Source: Piezodorus guildinii (lineage: Eukaryota; Arthropoda; Insecta; Hemiptera; Pentatomidae). Taken from it: a stretch of DNA of 64,000 nucleotides. The notes beneath the pieces were generated by a model that worked only from the letters and a program-made list of their open reading frames with translations, ran no database searches and was not told the origin of the DNA. The stretch spans positions 203,755,799 to 203,819,798 of the forward strand of contig CM041292.1 in the NCBI GenBank assembly GCA_023052935.1, in the 5' to 3' direction. A program made the translations under genes and the position numbers. Positions 56,044-64,000 of the stretch are shown here, piece by piece. How positions within the stretch are numbered: position 1 is the first letter of the stretch; each line of letters begins with the position of its first letter.

Positions 56044-56300
56044 ACTTTCACCTACTATATATAGTAAGGGAAAGTATTGCGATCGTGAAAATTTTCGAAT
56101 TCCAGTTTTCAACGGAAATACTCATTTTAGGGTCCCCTGAGTCCAAATAACCAAGTCCCGCAAAAAGGTCTGTGTGTGGTAACTCCCGGGCGGAAACGGT
56201 AAGTCCTATGAAACTGAAATTTCATAGTTAAGACAACTATACGCCCGAGACGTTACAAAACCTTTTTCATCAAAATGAGCTTACAAGAAGAGGCGCTGTG
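56044..56300 (-). mobile_element. Hel-1 3' quarter, copy 18
   Basis: The palindrome CTACTATATATAGTAAG and short GTGTGTG tract are present. The element breaks off at CTTACAAGAAGAGGCGCTGTG, where a mariner end is fused. Confidence 0.8.
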
Positions 56301-56319
56301 TTCATGTGAAACAACCCAA
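56301..56319 (-). mobile_element. solo MLE-2 terminus fused to Hel-1
   Basis: TTCATGTGAAACAACCCAA is the last 19 bases of the MLE-2 right end, followed by TA. No other mariner sequence is nearby, so this is an end left by deletion or gap repair. Confidence 0.75.
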
Positions 56320-56599
56320 TAATTATGAATCCTAAATTTCTAAATCACTCGATACTTTTAAGGATTATTGGCTAGTATTAAGGTATTGAGATATTATTGA
56401 TGATCCATATAATGCGGAGGTAAGAGAAGTTAAGTTCTCTAAGATTTACAATTAATTCGATAGGTAATGTGGCGCTGTATACTGTTCCCCCTGTCCAAAA
56501 CGTGGAGCTAATTTTCTTATAAACTATTTTTTTATAATCTTGACCAAAAAGTGAAGGGATGAAATTAATTTAATTAACAAATTATGCACTTTGTGTTTT

Positions 56600-56730
56600 T
56601 ATTCCTTTAATGTCACTTTATGCAACTAAGGCTAATCTGACGAGGCTACAGTGGTCCTAATTTTTGCCTCTCTAAGTTTTATTAAGATAGGGATCTTCGC
56701 ACATGCTCGGGACCACGTTTTTTGCGTCCT
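56600..56730 (-). mobile_element. SINE-1 fragment
   Basis: CTTTAATGTCACTTTATGCA, GGCTACAGTGG, TATTAAGATAGGGATCTTCG: the reverse complement of the SINE-1 3' body, decayed. It joins Hel-1 sequence at about 56731 as at 7.2 kb. Confidence 0.62.
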
Positions 56731-56969
56731 AATATCATGTAGGTTTCATTCTGATTGAAATAGTCTGACAGGGCTTAAATGCCGATATTTTAAATTTTCT
56801 TCCTCTAAAGTACCTTTAATTTTGTAGTTTTTATGAAATTAGCCATATCATCTTGTTGGCATTTCTATAAAACAGGTAAACATTTAAGGTGAACGAATTC
56901 GATATCCAACATCCTAAAGGAGAAAATTGCAAAAATATTTTTTTATACAATTTCTGTGTTTTTGAATTT

Positions 56970-57415
56970 TTTTTTATTTATATTTTATTGAATTTTACAA
57001 CTGTATATTACATAAATACAATAAGTAATTATAATAAAGGGCGTAAAAGGCTTGTGAAGAAACTACCCAGCGGTAGTACTTCGATGTTTATTTAAGTAAG
57101 TAGATCCCGAGGCCATCTTCTTTTCAATCGCCTCGGAGAGGAATAAATCAGGAATATGTGAGGTTAATAGGTTGCGGACAAGAGGGTTTATGTGGGCTGG
57201 GAGTTTGGAATTAAAAGTGCTATATCTGGAACGAGAAAGGTCTGCTACAAATGGATATTAAGGTCGTTATGGATGATTTTATTTGTGACTAAGTAAGGAG
57301 CATTCAGGATTTTGGATTGTAACGATTGGATGCGGGAGGAATTAGATAGAGACCCAAAGCTCGATTCCATTTGTCCAAATAGATCTGATGACAGTAATAT
57401 AAATGAGCTTTGGTA
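56970..57415 (-). mobile_element. Jockey-like LINE 3' end nested in Hel-1
   Basis: T-run at the left (poly-A on minus), 3' UTR TTTTACAACTGTATATTAC, then the CCCGAGGCCATCTTCTTTTC end motif and decayed upstream coding sequence. The repeat TTGAATTT lies at 56962-56969 and 57416-57423. Confidence 0.82.
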
Positions 57416-57641
57416 TTGAATTTAAAAACAGTAATATAAATGTATGATATACCGTTGGAAAGCTAAAGATTTTAGAAAAAATATCATCTCATACACAAGC
57501 TTGTAAAATTTAATGGATAGAAATGAAAAGCCTATAAACTAACTGATTATTTTAGATAATAATATAATAGATTATTTAATAAACACCTGTTTCTATTAAA
57601 ATCCAATCTAAATAATTCTTTAACAATTTATTTTCGTTTCT

Positions 57642-57907
57642 TGTTTGTTTGTTTATTTATATAACGTCACTTTCTGCTACAGCGGGAGTCCTAAATTTTG
57701 CCTATCCAGGTTTTATTAGGATAGGGATCTTTAACGAGTACCTGACATCGCACAGGCTCGGGGCCACCTTTTAACGTCCCCTCCGAAAGACAGCATAACT
57801 AAGGATTTTTTACTCCCATTAAAAAATCCTAGGACCACCTGCGGGTTTGAACCCGTGACCTTTGGCATAGGAGGCTGTTATGCTAGCCGCCCAGCTACAA
57901 GTGATCC
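57642..57907 (-). mobile_element. SINE-1 nested in Hel-1, with TSD
   Basis: Full-length minus copy. Landmarks CGAGTACCTGACATCGCACA, CGTCCCCTCCGAAAGACAGC and GCGGGTTTGAACCCGTGACC (B box on minus). A 12-bp direct repeat ATTTTCGTTTCT at 57630-57641 and 57908-57919. Confidence 0.92.
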
Positions 57908-57993
57908 ATTTTCGTTTCTAAATTTGCTTAAAAATTATTAAATTGATATATAATAACGGAGGTAAGTGAAAGTCGTGTGTTGCCCGCACCAGA

Positions 57994-58492
57994 TTTTTTA
58001 AATAAATAAGATATTTGTGGCTTATATAAATCTAGTTAATTTTTCTTATCGGAAGAGACTTGATTGGATTTTATTGTTGACAAGGGGACGTAGTGTAAGT
58101 AGGTAGGTAATTGTTCTTGAGTTCATAAAACAAAAAATAAATCAATCAATTATCAAGATCCTTGCCACTTTGATGAGGGTTTTTTTATTTATTATTATTA
58201 CACTCGTTATGAGGTATATTTGCCGACTTGATGATATTTAAATAAGACACTTATATAATGTTATTTAAAGAGAATTATACAACAGTAATTTTAGCAAACT
58301 GTTAAACAATAAACGTAAATAAGTAAACATCCTTTCTTTTCATATCATCTGTCATTGGTTCATTCACATAACTATCATCGTTTCTTTTCATATGACTATC
58401 ATTGGTTTTTTTTCGTTACTTGTACATCATTGTACAATTGTATTATTAATTAATTTTTAATACACTGTTCGATATTCCTAAAACAAAAAAAA
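57994..58492. other. spacer, nothing recognised
   Basis: AT-rich, with a short repeated CATATCATCTGTCATTGGTT / CATATGACTATCATTGGTT pair near 58340-58410. No gene supported. Confidence 0.4.
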
Positions 58493-58535
58493 TCTGGTGC
58501 GCGCAACAACCTACTTTCGTCATTTATATATAGCA
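58493..58535 (+). mobile_element. Hel-1-like 5' terminus only
   Basis: TCTGGTGCGCGCAACAACCT then ACTTTCGTCA corresponds to the Hel-1 5' end with changes. The expected internal sequence is replaced by a 21-bp minisatellite. Confidence 0.55.
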
Positions 58536-58640
58536 TTTCCAAGTCAAATTCAACCTTTTCCAAGTCAAATTCAACCTTTTCCAAGTCAAATTCAACCTTT
58601 TCCAAGTCAAATTCAACCTTTTTCATTTCAAATTCAACCT
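58536..58640. repeat. 21-bp minisatellite (five units)
   Basis: Unit TTTCCAAGTCAAATTCAACCT; four units nearly identical and a fifth diverged. Different in sequence from the 21-bp array at 40 kb, although the period is the same. Confidence 0.93.
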
Positions 58641-58805
58641 CTTTCGATTTCAATAAAATAATAAAAATCAAAATAACATAATTTTATGTTTTTATGGTTA
58701 TTTTAATTACACATTATATTTTTAGCCCTTGGGGCTTGTTAAATGTTCCCAGGTGCTTTTTTACATATAATTAGTCACGATTATAATAATAAGTATAACC
58801 GATAC

Positions 58806-59446
58806 TTTAATTTATAGACATTTTCGATACAAGGTCTGGTAGTCGGATTAGCGGGGGTCCGTTTTATTTTAGTTTTATAATCGCGGGCTAAAATATGATC
58901 AATAGAGGTTTATTTTAACTTTTTCGTATTTATTGGATAGTAGGCTCAGTAGATGCGTTCACAAAAGTTCGTTACCGATTATACTATTAATTTTAATCGC
59001 GCTCGCTCAAGTAAAGGTTTATTTAACTTTTTCGTATTTATTGGATACTAGGCTCAGTAGCTCCGTTTCCAAAGGTTCGTTACCGATTACACTATTAATT
59101 TTAATCGCGCTCGCTCAAATATGGGTTTATTATGACTTTTTCGTATTTATTAGATACAAGGCTCAGTAGCTGTGTTCCCAAAGGTTCGTTACCGATTACA
59201 CTATTAATTTTATTCGCGCTCGCTCAAAACTGGGTTTATTATAACTTTTTCGTATTTATTAGATACAAGGCTCAGTAGCTGCGATCCCAAAGGTTCGTTA
59301 CCGATTACACTATTAATTTGAATCGCGCTCGCTCAAATATGGGTTTATTATAACTTTTTCGTATTTATTGGATACAAGGCTCAGTAGCTTCGTTTCTAAA
59401 GTCGCGTTACCGATTATACTGTTAATTTTTATCGCGCTCGTATATG

Positions 59447-59447
<1 letters not shown>
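58806..59447. repeat. 109-bp satellite-like tandem array
   Basis: GGCTCAGTAG-type landmarks at 58943, 59051, 59160, 59269 and 59378: period 108-109 bp, five good units plus a divergent first unit from 58806. Each has GTTCGTTACCGATTA, ATCGCGCTCGCTCAA and AACTTTTTCGTATTTATT. Unit-to-unit differences are few in the middle, more at the ends, as in arrays maintained by unequal exchange. Confidence 0.93.

Positions 59448-59448
<1 letters not shown>

Positions 59449-59496
<48 letters not shown>
59449..59496. repeat. (AT)n microsatellite
   Basis: A nearly pure AT run of about 48 bases (a few initial interruptions) lying between the 109-bp array and a Hel-1 fragment. Confidence 0.95.
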
Positions 59497-59497
<1 letters not shown>

Positions 59498-59502
<5 letters not shown>

Positions 59503-59985
59503 CATTATTAAACAAATACAGAAACGAAAATAAATTTTTATAGAATTATTTACATTGGATTTTAATAGTAACATGTATTTTATTAAATAATCTATTAAAT
59601 TATTATCTACGACAATCAGTTTGTTTTATCGGCTTTTTATCACTCTCCGTTAACTTTTACAATAGTATGTATAAGATAATTATTTTTTCTAAAATATTAA
59701 GCATTCCAACGGTATATTATACAAGTATATTACAGTTCTTAAGTTCAGAAAATAAAAATTTAATTACAAAAAATATTTTTTCAGTTTTCTCCTTTAGTTG
59801 GATATCGAATTCGTTCAAGTTATATGTTTACCTGTGTTTTAGCAATGCTAAGCAGATGATGTGGTCAGTTTCATAAAATCTACAAAATTAAAGATACTTT
59901 AGAGAAAGAAATTTTAAAATATCGGCATTTAAGCCCTGTCAGACTATTTCGATCAGAATGAAACCTACATGATATTAAAGCCCGT
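59498..59985 (+). mobile_element. Hel-1 internal part (variant subfamily), copy 21
   Basis: Plus orientation: CAGAAACGAAAATAAATTTT, CAACGGTATATTATACAAG, GGCATTTAAGCCCTGTCAGA, ending CATGATATTAAAGCCCG. Both termini are missing. Together with 58493-58535 it may be one element expanded by the two tandem arrays. Confidence 0.72.
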
Positions 59986-59997
59986 CCTCGCCGCTCC

Positions 59998-60435
59998 CTG
60001 AAATAATAATATACTCAGCGAAATGGCTTACCACCAACCTTGCCTACATAATTCCATGCAATAAACACCGTTTTATACCGAGCTCCCAGTATCAGACTAC
60101 GATTCTCCCACCTACGTTTTTATCCCTTGGACGACAACCATTTATTTGGTTTATATGGACTTAGTATTAATCATAGTTTTAGTAGCATAATAACTTAGTA
60201 TTAATAGCATATTAACTTAGTGTTAATGGTATATTAACTTAGTACGGGCGCTGCTAAGCTATCAGATCCATTGTATTCATGGGATACAAGCTCTGCAATT
60301 CTGCGTTGTGCAACCTTGGAATTCTCATGAGCCCCATCCGTCTTGGGGCAATTTTTACTCTAATTCTCATTCTCGAATGTCTTCATAACGGTTCATAAGC
60401 GAATATGGAAGGATAATAGTTTTCTAAATTATAGG
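59998..60435 (-). pseudogene. divergent LINE-A relative with inserted minisatellite
   Basis: On plus, GCTATCAGATCCATTGTATT then CATGGGATACAAGCTCTGC matches LINE-A minus sequence (GCAATCAGCTCAATTATATT) at about 75%. At 60150-60245 a TTAGTATTAAT(A/C)-type repeat of about 27 bp occurs three to four times. An older, related family or subfamily. Confidence 0.55.
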
Positions 60436-60677
60436 AAAAAGTAAGGAAGAAGCTGGACAGATGAACGAAGAAACGGAATAAAGGAGAAGAAAACTACTGG
60501 TAAAAGAAAAGCAAAGGAATTATATTTTAAGGTCCCATATAGGTCTATATTACGAGACGTAAATAAATAAGAATGGTATTAAGATAGGGAGACAAAAATA
60601 TTCAACTCTTGGAGCGACTAAAGTTTAAATCAGGTCTTTTAGAAGACCGCTAGCAACACTTTATCAAGTTAGGAAGT

Positions 60678-60965
60678 GCGATTTTTTTTATTTATTTAAC
60701 GTCACTTTATGCTACTATGGCTAATCGGACGATGCTACAGTGGGAGTCCTAAATTTTGCCTATCCATGTTTTATTAGGATAGGGATCTTTAACGAGTACC
60801 TGACATCGCACAGGCTCGGGACCACCTTTTAACGTCCCCTCCGAAGGACGGCGTAACTAAGGATTTTTTACTCCCATTAAAAAATCCTAGGACCACCTGC
60901 GGGTTTGAACCCGTGACCTTTAGCATGGGAGGCTGTTACGCTAGCCACCCAGCTACAAGTGATCC
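60678..60965 (-). mobile_element. SINE-1 with 13-bp TSD (reference copy)
   Basis: Best-preserved SINE-1. On minus: GGGATCACTTGTAGCTGGGT, GGCTAGCGTAACAGCC, B box CGGGTTCAAACCC, GGTGGTCCTAGG, CCGTCCTTCGGAGGGGACG, GATCCCTATCCTAATAAAAC, CGATTAGCCATAGTAGCAT, and GTTAAATAAATAAA followed by an A run. Flanks CAAGTTAGGAAGT at 60665-60677 and 60966-60978. Confidence 0.94.
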
Positions 60966-60978
60966 CAAGTTAGGAAGT

Positions 60979-62060
60979 TAACAATTAACCTCAACAAAAT
61001 TCGTTATTAACAAATTTATAAAATAAAGATCAAACAACAGGTTTCGATACGCGATAGGATGAGCATAGCGTGCTTAATTGAATCAGTGTTTTACTATCAG
61101 TATTTTACCCCCTTTATTGATTTCTAAAGTTGTATGTTTCTTCATTCGATCCGTGAAGGTGTTAAAATTCGATAGTTTAAAGTATTTTGATGGATGTTGG
61201 AGAATAATAAAATAAATAAAGTTCGAAAATAAAAGTTATTTTAATTAACTAAAAGAACGATTTTAACACAATTAAAATTATGAAAAATAAGACATAAAAA
61301 AAAATAAACTTCTGCTTGATAATGAAATAAAATTTAAAGAAACGTTTTTTAGGTCCACACATACAAGATCTTTAACTATATCACCACAAAACAACAAGGT
61401 ACACAATGCACACAATTCAGGTAATTGGTTGGTTACCTCAGTGTTGCAGGTAAAAAATTAATATTAATAATTAAAGTACTTTCCACCTGGCAACACTGAG
61501 GGGTCTGAAACAGTCGTGTAACCTCCGTGTTTTGATTGATAGTGCAACCGTTACAGTATTAATTAATTGTTGATTCTGAAACAGAGTTCAAACAAATCAA
61601 AATTATTTTCAATATTTATTATATAACAAATTATAACACCTAAATACCACTTCATTTATATTTATTTTATTTTTTTCCATGTGTTATATGACAAATGTTT
61701 ACAGAGTCTTGAAAAAATTAGTATAACTCGGCTTACATCAACGCCCCTTCTATATTTGAGCCTCTTCCTGTGAAAGCCCGTCAATCTCGAAGGCTCTTGT
61801 CATAACGGCCATCCCCTGCTTTTATCGTTAAATACACACACAGTGTTGGTGTATCACGCTGCTTCTAATGAGTCAGTCAGAAAACCAATATATTTCGTAT
61901 TCAGTAAAAGCTTCAATAAATCTCTTAGCTTAAGGGATTACGACTAAAAAAAAATCCTAACACCTTGTACGATAATAATCATTGAAAAAAATATAGCTCG
62001 CATCACAATTTAATACATACATTTTAAAAGTATACATTGTGTAATTTAATTCAATTTATG
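60979..62060. other. spacer with a short inverted repeat
   Basis: CCTCAGTGTTGCAGGT (about 61436-61452) and ACCTGGCAACACTGAGG (about 61484-61500) form an inverted pair around 31 bp. Otherwise unassigned AT-rich DNA, no gene supported. Confidence 0.5.
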
Positions 62061-62909
62061 GACCGAGAAAGGCTTAAATATGGGTGACAAAATTCCGGTT
62101 TTGGGGTATGCCGATGATCTGGTACTGCTAGGTGAAGACACAGAAACCATACAACTAAATACAAGTGTGTTAATAAAAACCGGTAAAGAAATAGGACTCG
62201 AATTAAATACCGATAAGACGAAGTATATGATTAGTAGCAGAAACGGTGTAGATCATGGCGATATTGATGTATCAGGTCATACTTTTGAACATGTAGAGAA
62301 ATTCAAGTATTTAGGTTGAATTATAACTAGAAAAAATGAAATCCAGGAAGAAATAAAGTCCCGGTTAAAGGTGGGAAATGCGTGTTATTATTCAGTTGCT
62401 AAGTTACTTAGTTCGCGGCTTCTATCTAAAAACTTAAAGGTTAGAATTTATAAAACTATTATTCTTCCAACGGTTCTTTACGGATGTGAAACGTGTCCGC
62501 TTACTTTGAAGGATGAACAACGGCTTAAGGTTTTCGAAAATAAGGTATTGCGTAAAATATTTGGTCCAAAGAGAGATGAGGCCACTGGGGAGTTTAGAAG
62601 GTTGCTCAACGCGGAATAGCGGAGTTTGTATCCTGTGAATATAATAGAGCTGGTTGCATCGCGGAGACTCAAATGGGCAAGTAAAGTTGTTGGGCTCGAT
62701 GAGGAGCGGATTCCGAGAAAGTTGGTATTTGCTGATCCGACTGGTAGGCGTCCGAAAGGTAGGCCGAAGCGTAGATGGGAGGATTGCGTTAAGGCTGATC
62801 TCGGGAGCTTGGGCTTGTATGGTGAGCATTGGACGAGTCTGTGTAGGCGGAATTTGGTGGTATCGGCATCGAACCTTCGGGTTCGCTAAGCCTATTATTA
62901 TTATTATTA
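62061..62909 (+). mobile_element. LINE-A copy with short TSD, 5'-truncated at ACCGAGAAAGG
   Basis: Plus copy: VLGYADDLVLLGED (YADD intact, about 62101-62142), KTKYMISSRNGVDHGD, a TGA stop at 62317-62319, ILPTVLYGCETCPLTLKDEQ, a frameshift near 62615, then IELVASRRLKWASKVVGLDE and GRRPKGRPKRRWEDC to the RVR stop at about 62887. The 3' tail is (TAT)n. TTATGG lies on both sides. Very similar to the 42.85 and 51.03 kb copies. Confidence 0.88.
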
Positions 62910-62920
62910 TTATTATGGAA

Positions 62921-63299
62921 CTCTTGGAATCGATTAAGTAATATGTTCTTCGACTTTATAGGTTATTTAATCTTTCCTAAATCCTCTAGTTTTCCGGTAC
63001 ACACATTATTACTCTTATGGTCGATATTTCGTTCGAGGAGGTATTTCTCAATTGGTCAATAAATTCTTTCAGTATTTCTATTTATCCATTTATAATTTCT
63101 GTTAAAAATGACAGATTGTTGATTATATCACATTAAAAACAATTTCAGACTATTTCAATTAGGAAAAAACTTAACACAAATTAAACACGATTTGATAATA
63201 CATAAGTACAAATAAATAAGAACAAAGAAAGGTATCATTTTTAAAATCAAAATCAAAGCAGTGTTTTTATAATTATTATTATAATGTTTTATTTCTCTC
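62921..63299. other. spacer, nothing recognised
   Basis: AT-rich; no supported feature. Confidence 0.4.
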
Positions 63300-63359
63300 A
63301 GGTAACTGGAGCCTCATCTACTTCCCGGATTAAAGTCAAGGGAAAGTAGAAGGTTTTAC

Positions 63360-64000
63360 TTATTTAAAAATTTTCTAACAATTGTGGAGGTATCCAGCAG
63401 AACTGCTTTCTGTGCTAGTTTTAGATGCTTGTGGTCTAGGCCAAGCTCTTCTGTGCCCTCCTTCGTGCTTTTTAGTATTAGACCATTTGAAGAGAGAACT
63501 ATTGGAGTTGTTGCAACTTTTTCCAGGCGGTAGAGAGATTTCAGTTATAGAGAGAGTTCTTGATATTTCCTAATTTTTTCAGCTCTAGTGCTTAACAGAT
63601 TGGAGTCACATGAGACAGCAATATCGACAATTCTGGCCATTTTGTTGGTTTTGTCTAACACCAAAATATCTGGACGATTATACAGCACTTTGTGGTCGGT
63701 GATAATCTGTTCATCCCAGTAAACTTTTACGTCTTTATTTTCCATAAGTTTTTCAGGGGTACACCGATAATAGGGTATCTCTTCACCCCCCAACAATCCC
63801 AGAGCTCTGCACAGACCTTGGTGGTAAATTTTAGCAACGTTATTATGCCTCATTAAATAGTCCGTTCCTGCCAAAGTTTCACAACCATTTGTTACATGCT
63901 GAATAGACTCGTGGGTCTTGGAGCAAAGGCACATTTATCTGTTATCATATTTTCCTTCATTATATGCCTCCTGTATGCTCTCGTTGGAACAACTTGGTCC
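63360..64000 (-). mobile_element. R2-like LINE C-terminus with zinc knuckle and restriction-like endonuclease
   Basis: Runs off the right edge. Minus frame 63934-63545: CLCSKTHESIQHVTNGCETL (CxxC-type knuckle), KVYWDEQIITDHKVLYNRPD, then ILVLDKTNKMARIVDIAVSC. This is the PD...D pattern of the restriction-like endonuclease used by R2/R4/NeSL-type elements. After a frameshift near 63540 the tail continues (VATTPIVLSSNGLILKSTK, LAQKAVLLDTSTIVRKFLNK) to a stop near 63358. It lacks a complete RT within the window. Confidence 0.78.

Larger units (their letters stand above)
56731..57993 (-). mobile_element. Hel-1 (variant subfamily) carrying nested Jockey-like and SINE-1 insertions, copy 19
   Basis: Hel-1 segments at 56731-56969, 57416-57641 and 57908-57993 (5' end TGCCCGCACCAGA). 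The hairpin third is missing. Two later insertions with their own TSDs split it. Shares TTTTCGTTTCTAAATTTG with the copies at 44.7 and 59.5 kb. Confidence 0.82.

Noticed and set aside
58450..58671. Frame with VEFDLEK heptads that looks like a coiled coil
   Set aside because: Again a 21-bp tandem repeat without gene context.
58806..59447. CRISPR-like array
   Set aside because: Units are contiguous 109-bp repeats without spacers and the genome is eukaryotic; a satellite explains it.
60678..60965. A genuine tRNA gene because of the A and B boxes
   Set aside because: No cloverleaf or anticodon arm can be closed, and the same sequence recurs with TSDs and a body, so it is a SINE head.

Overview
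This is AT-rich nuclear DNA from an animal, most likely an insect; I cannot name the species. The signs are eukaryotic: a forkhead exon with consensus splice sites, mariner, hAT, Jockey-like and Penelope-like elements, tRNA-derived SINEs and (GT)n/(AAT)n microsatellites. No bacterial-type operon is visible. The only clear host gene is one internal, phase 0/0 exon at 51850-52197 (+). It encodes a complete forkhead DNA-binding domain, best matching FoxL1. I could not identify its other exons, so much of the window may be intron or flanking DNA.

The rest is a dense, nested mobile-element landscape. The dominant family, called Hel-1 here, is a non-coding repeat of about 0.85-0.95 kb present in about 20 full or partial copies. 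It has no classical TIRs. It has a TCTGGTGCGGGC end, a 12-bp subterminal inverted repeat (ACTTTCACTTAC), a variable internal (GT)n tract and an 18-bp palindrome at the other end. This layout is that of non-autonomous Helentrons (HINE/DINE-1 type). Three mariner families are present. MLE-1 has one copy with 29-bp TIRs. MLE-2 has four copies with the same internal deletion plus a solo end. MLE-3 is a foldback derivative. There are several non-LTR retrotransposons: LINE-A with YADD RT copies, Jockey-like 3' fragments, two further RT families, zinc-knuckle C-termini and an R2-like restriction-endonuclease terminus. There are three Penelope-like families, two with hammerhead-like motifs, three tRNA-type SINE families, one hAT element with 8-bp TSDs and one Harbinger-like MITE.

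Layout: 0-9 kb, Hel-1 copies with MLE-1 and MLE-2; 9-11.5 kb, a SINE-1 pair, Jockey-like and LINE-A pieces; 12-17.5 kb, Hel-1 copies around a tandem duplication split by a MITE; 18-24 kb, Penelope fragments, a 370-bp duplication, MLE-2 and a 250-bp inverted repeat; 24-35.5 kb, Hel-1, LINE and SINE nests; 35.5-39.5 kb, a divergent repeat and a Penelope-like element with inverted ends; 39.9-43.7 kb, a large inverted repeat with a 21-bp minisatellite, the foldback mariner and LINE-A; 44-50.9 kb, Hel-1, LINE-A, RT and Penelope pieces; 51-53.5 kb, the forkhead exon between LINE-A and a SINE-3/hAT nest; 54-60 kb, Jockey-like, MLE-2, nested Hel-1 and a 109-bp satellite; 60-64 kb, SINE-1, LINE-A and the R2-like element at the edge.

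Many insertions carry target-site duplications readable here, so relative ages can be ordered: SINE-3 inside hAT, Jockey-like inside MLE-3, Jockey-like and SINE-1 inside Hel-1, Hel-1 inside a LINE, and a MITE inside one half of a tandem duplication. All homology statements come from reading motifs, not from database searches.
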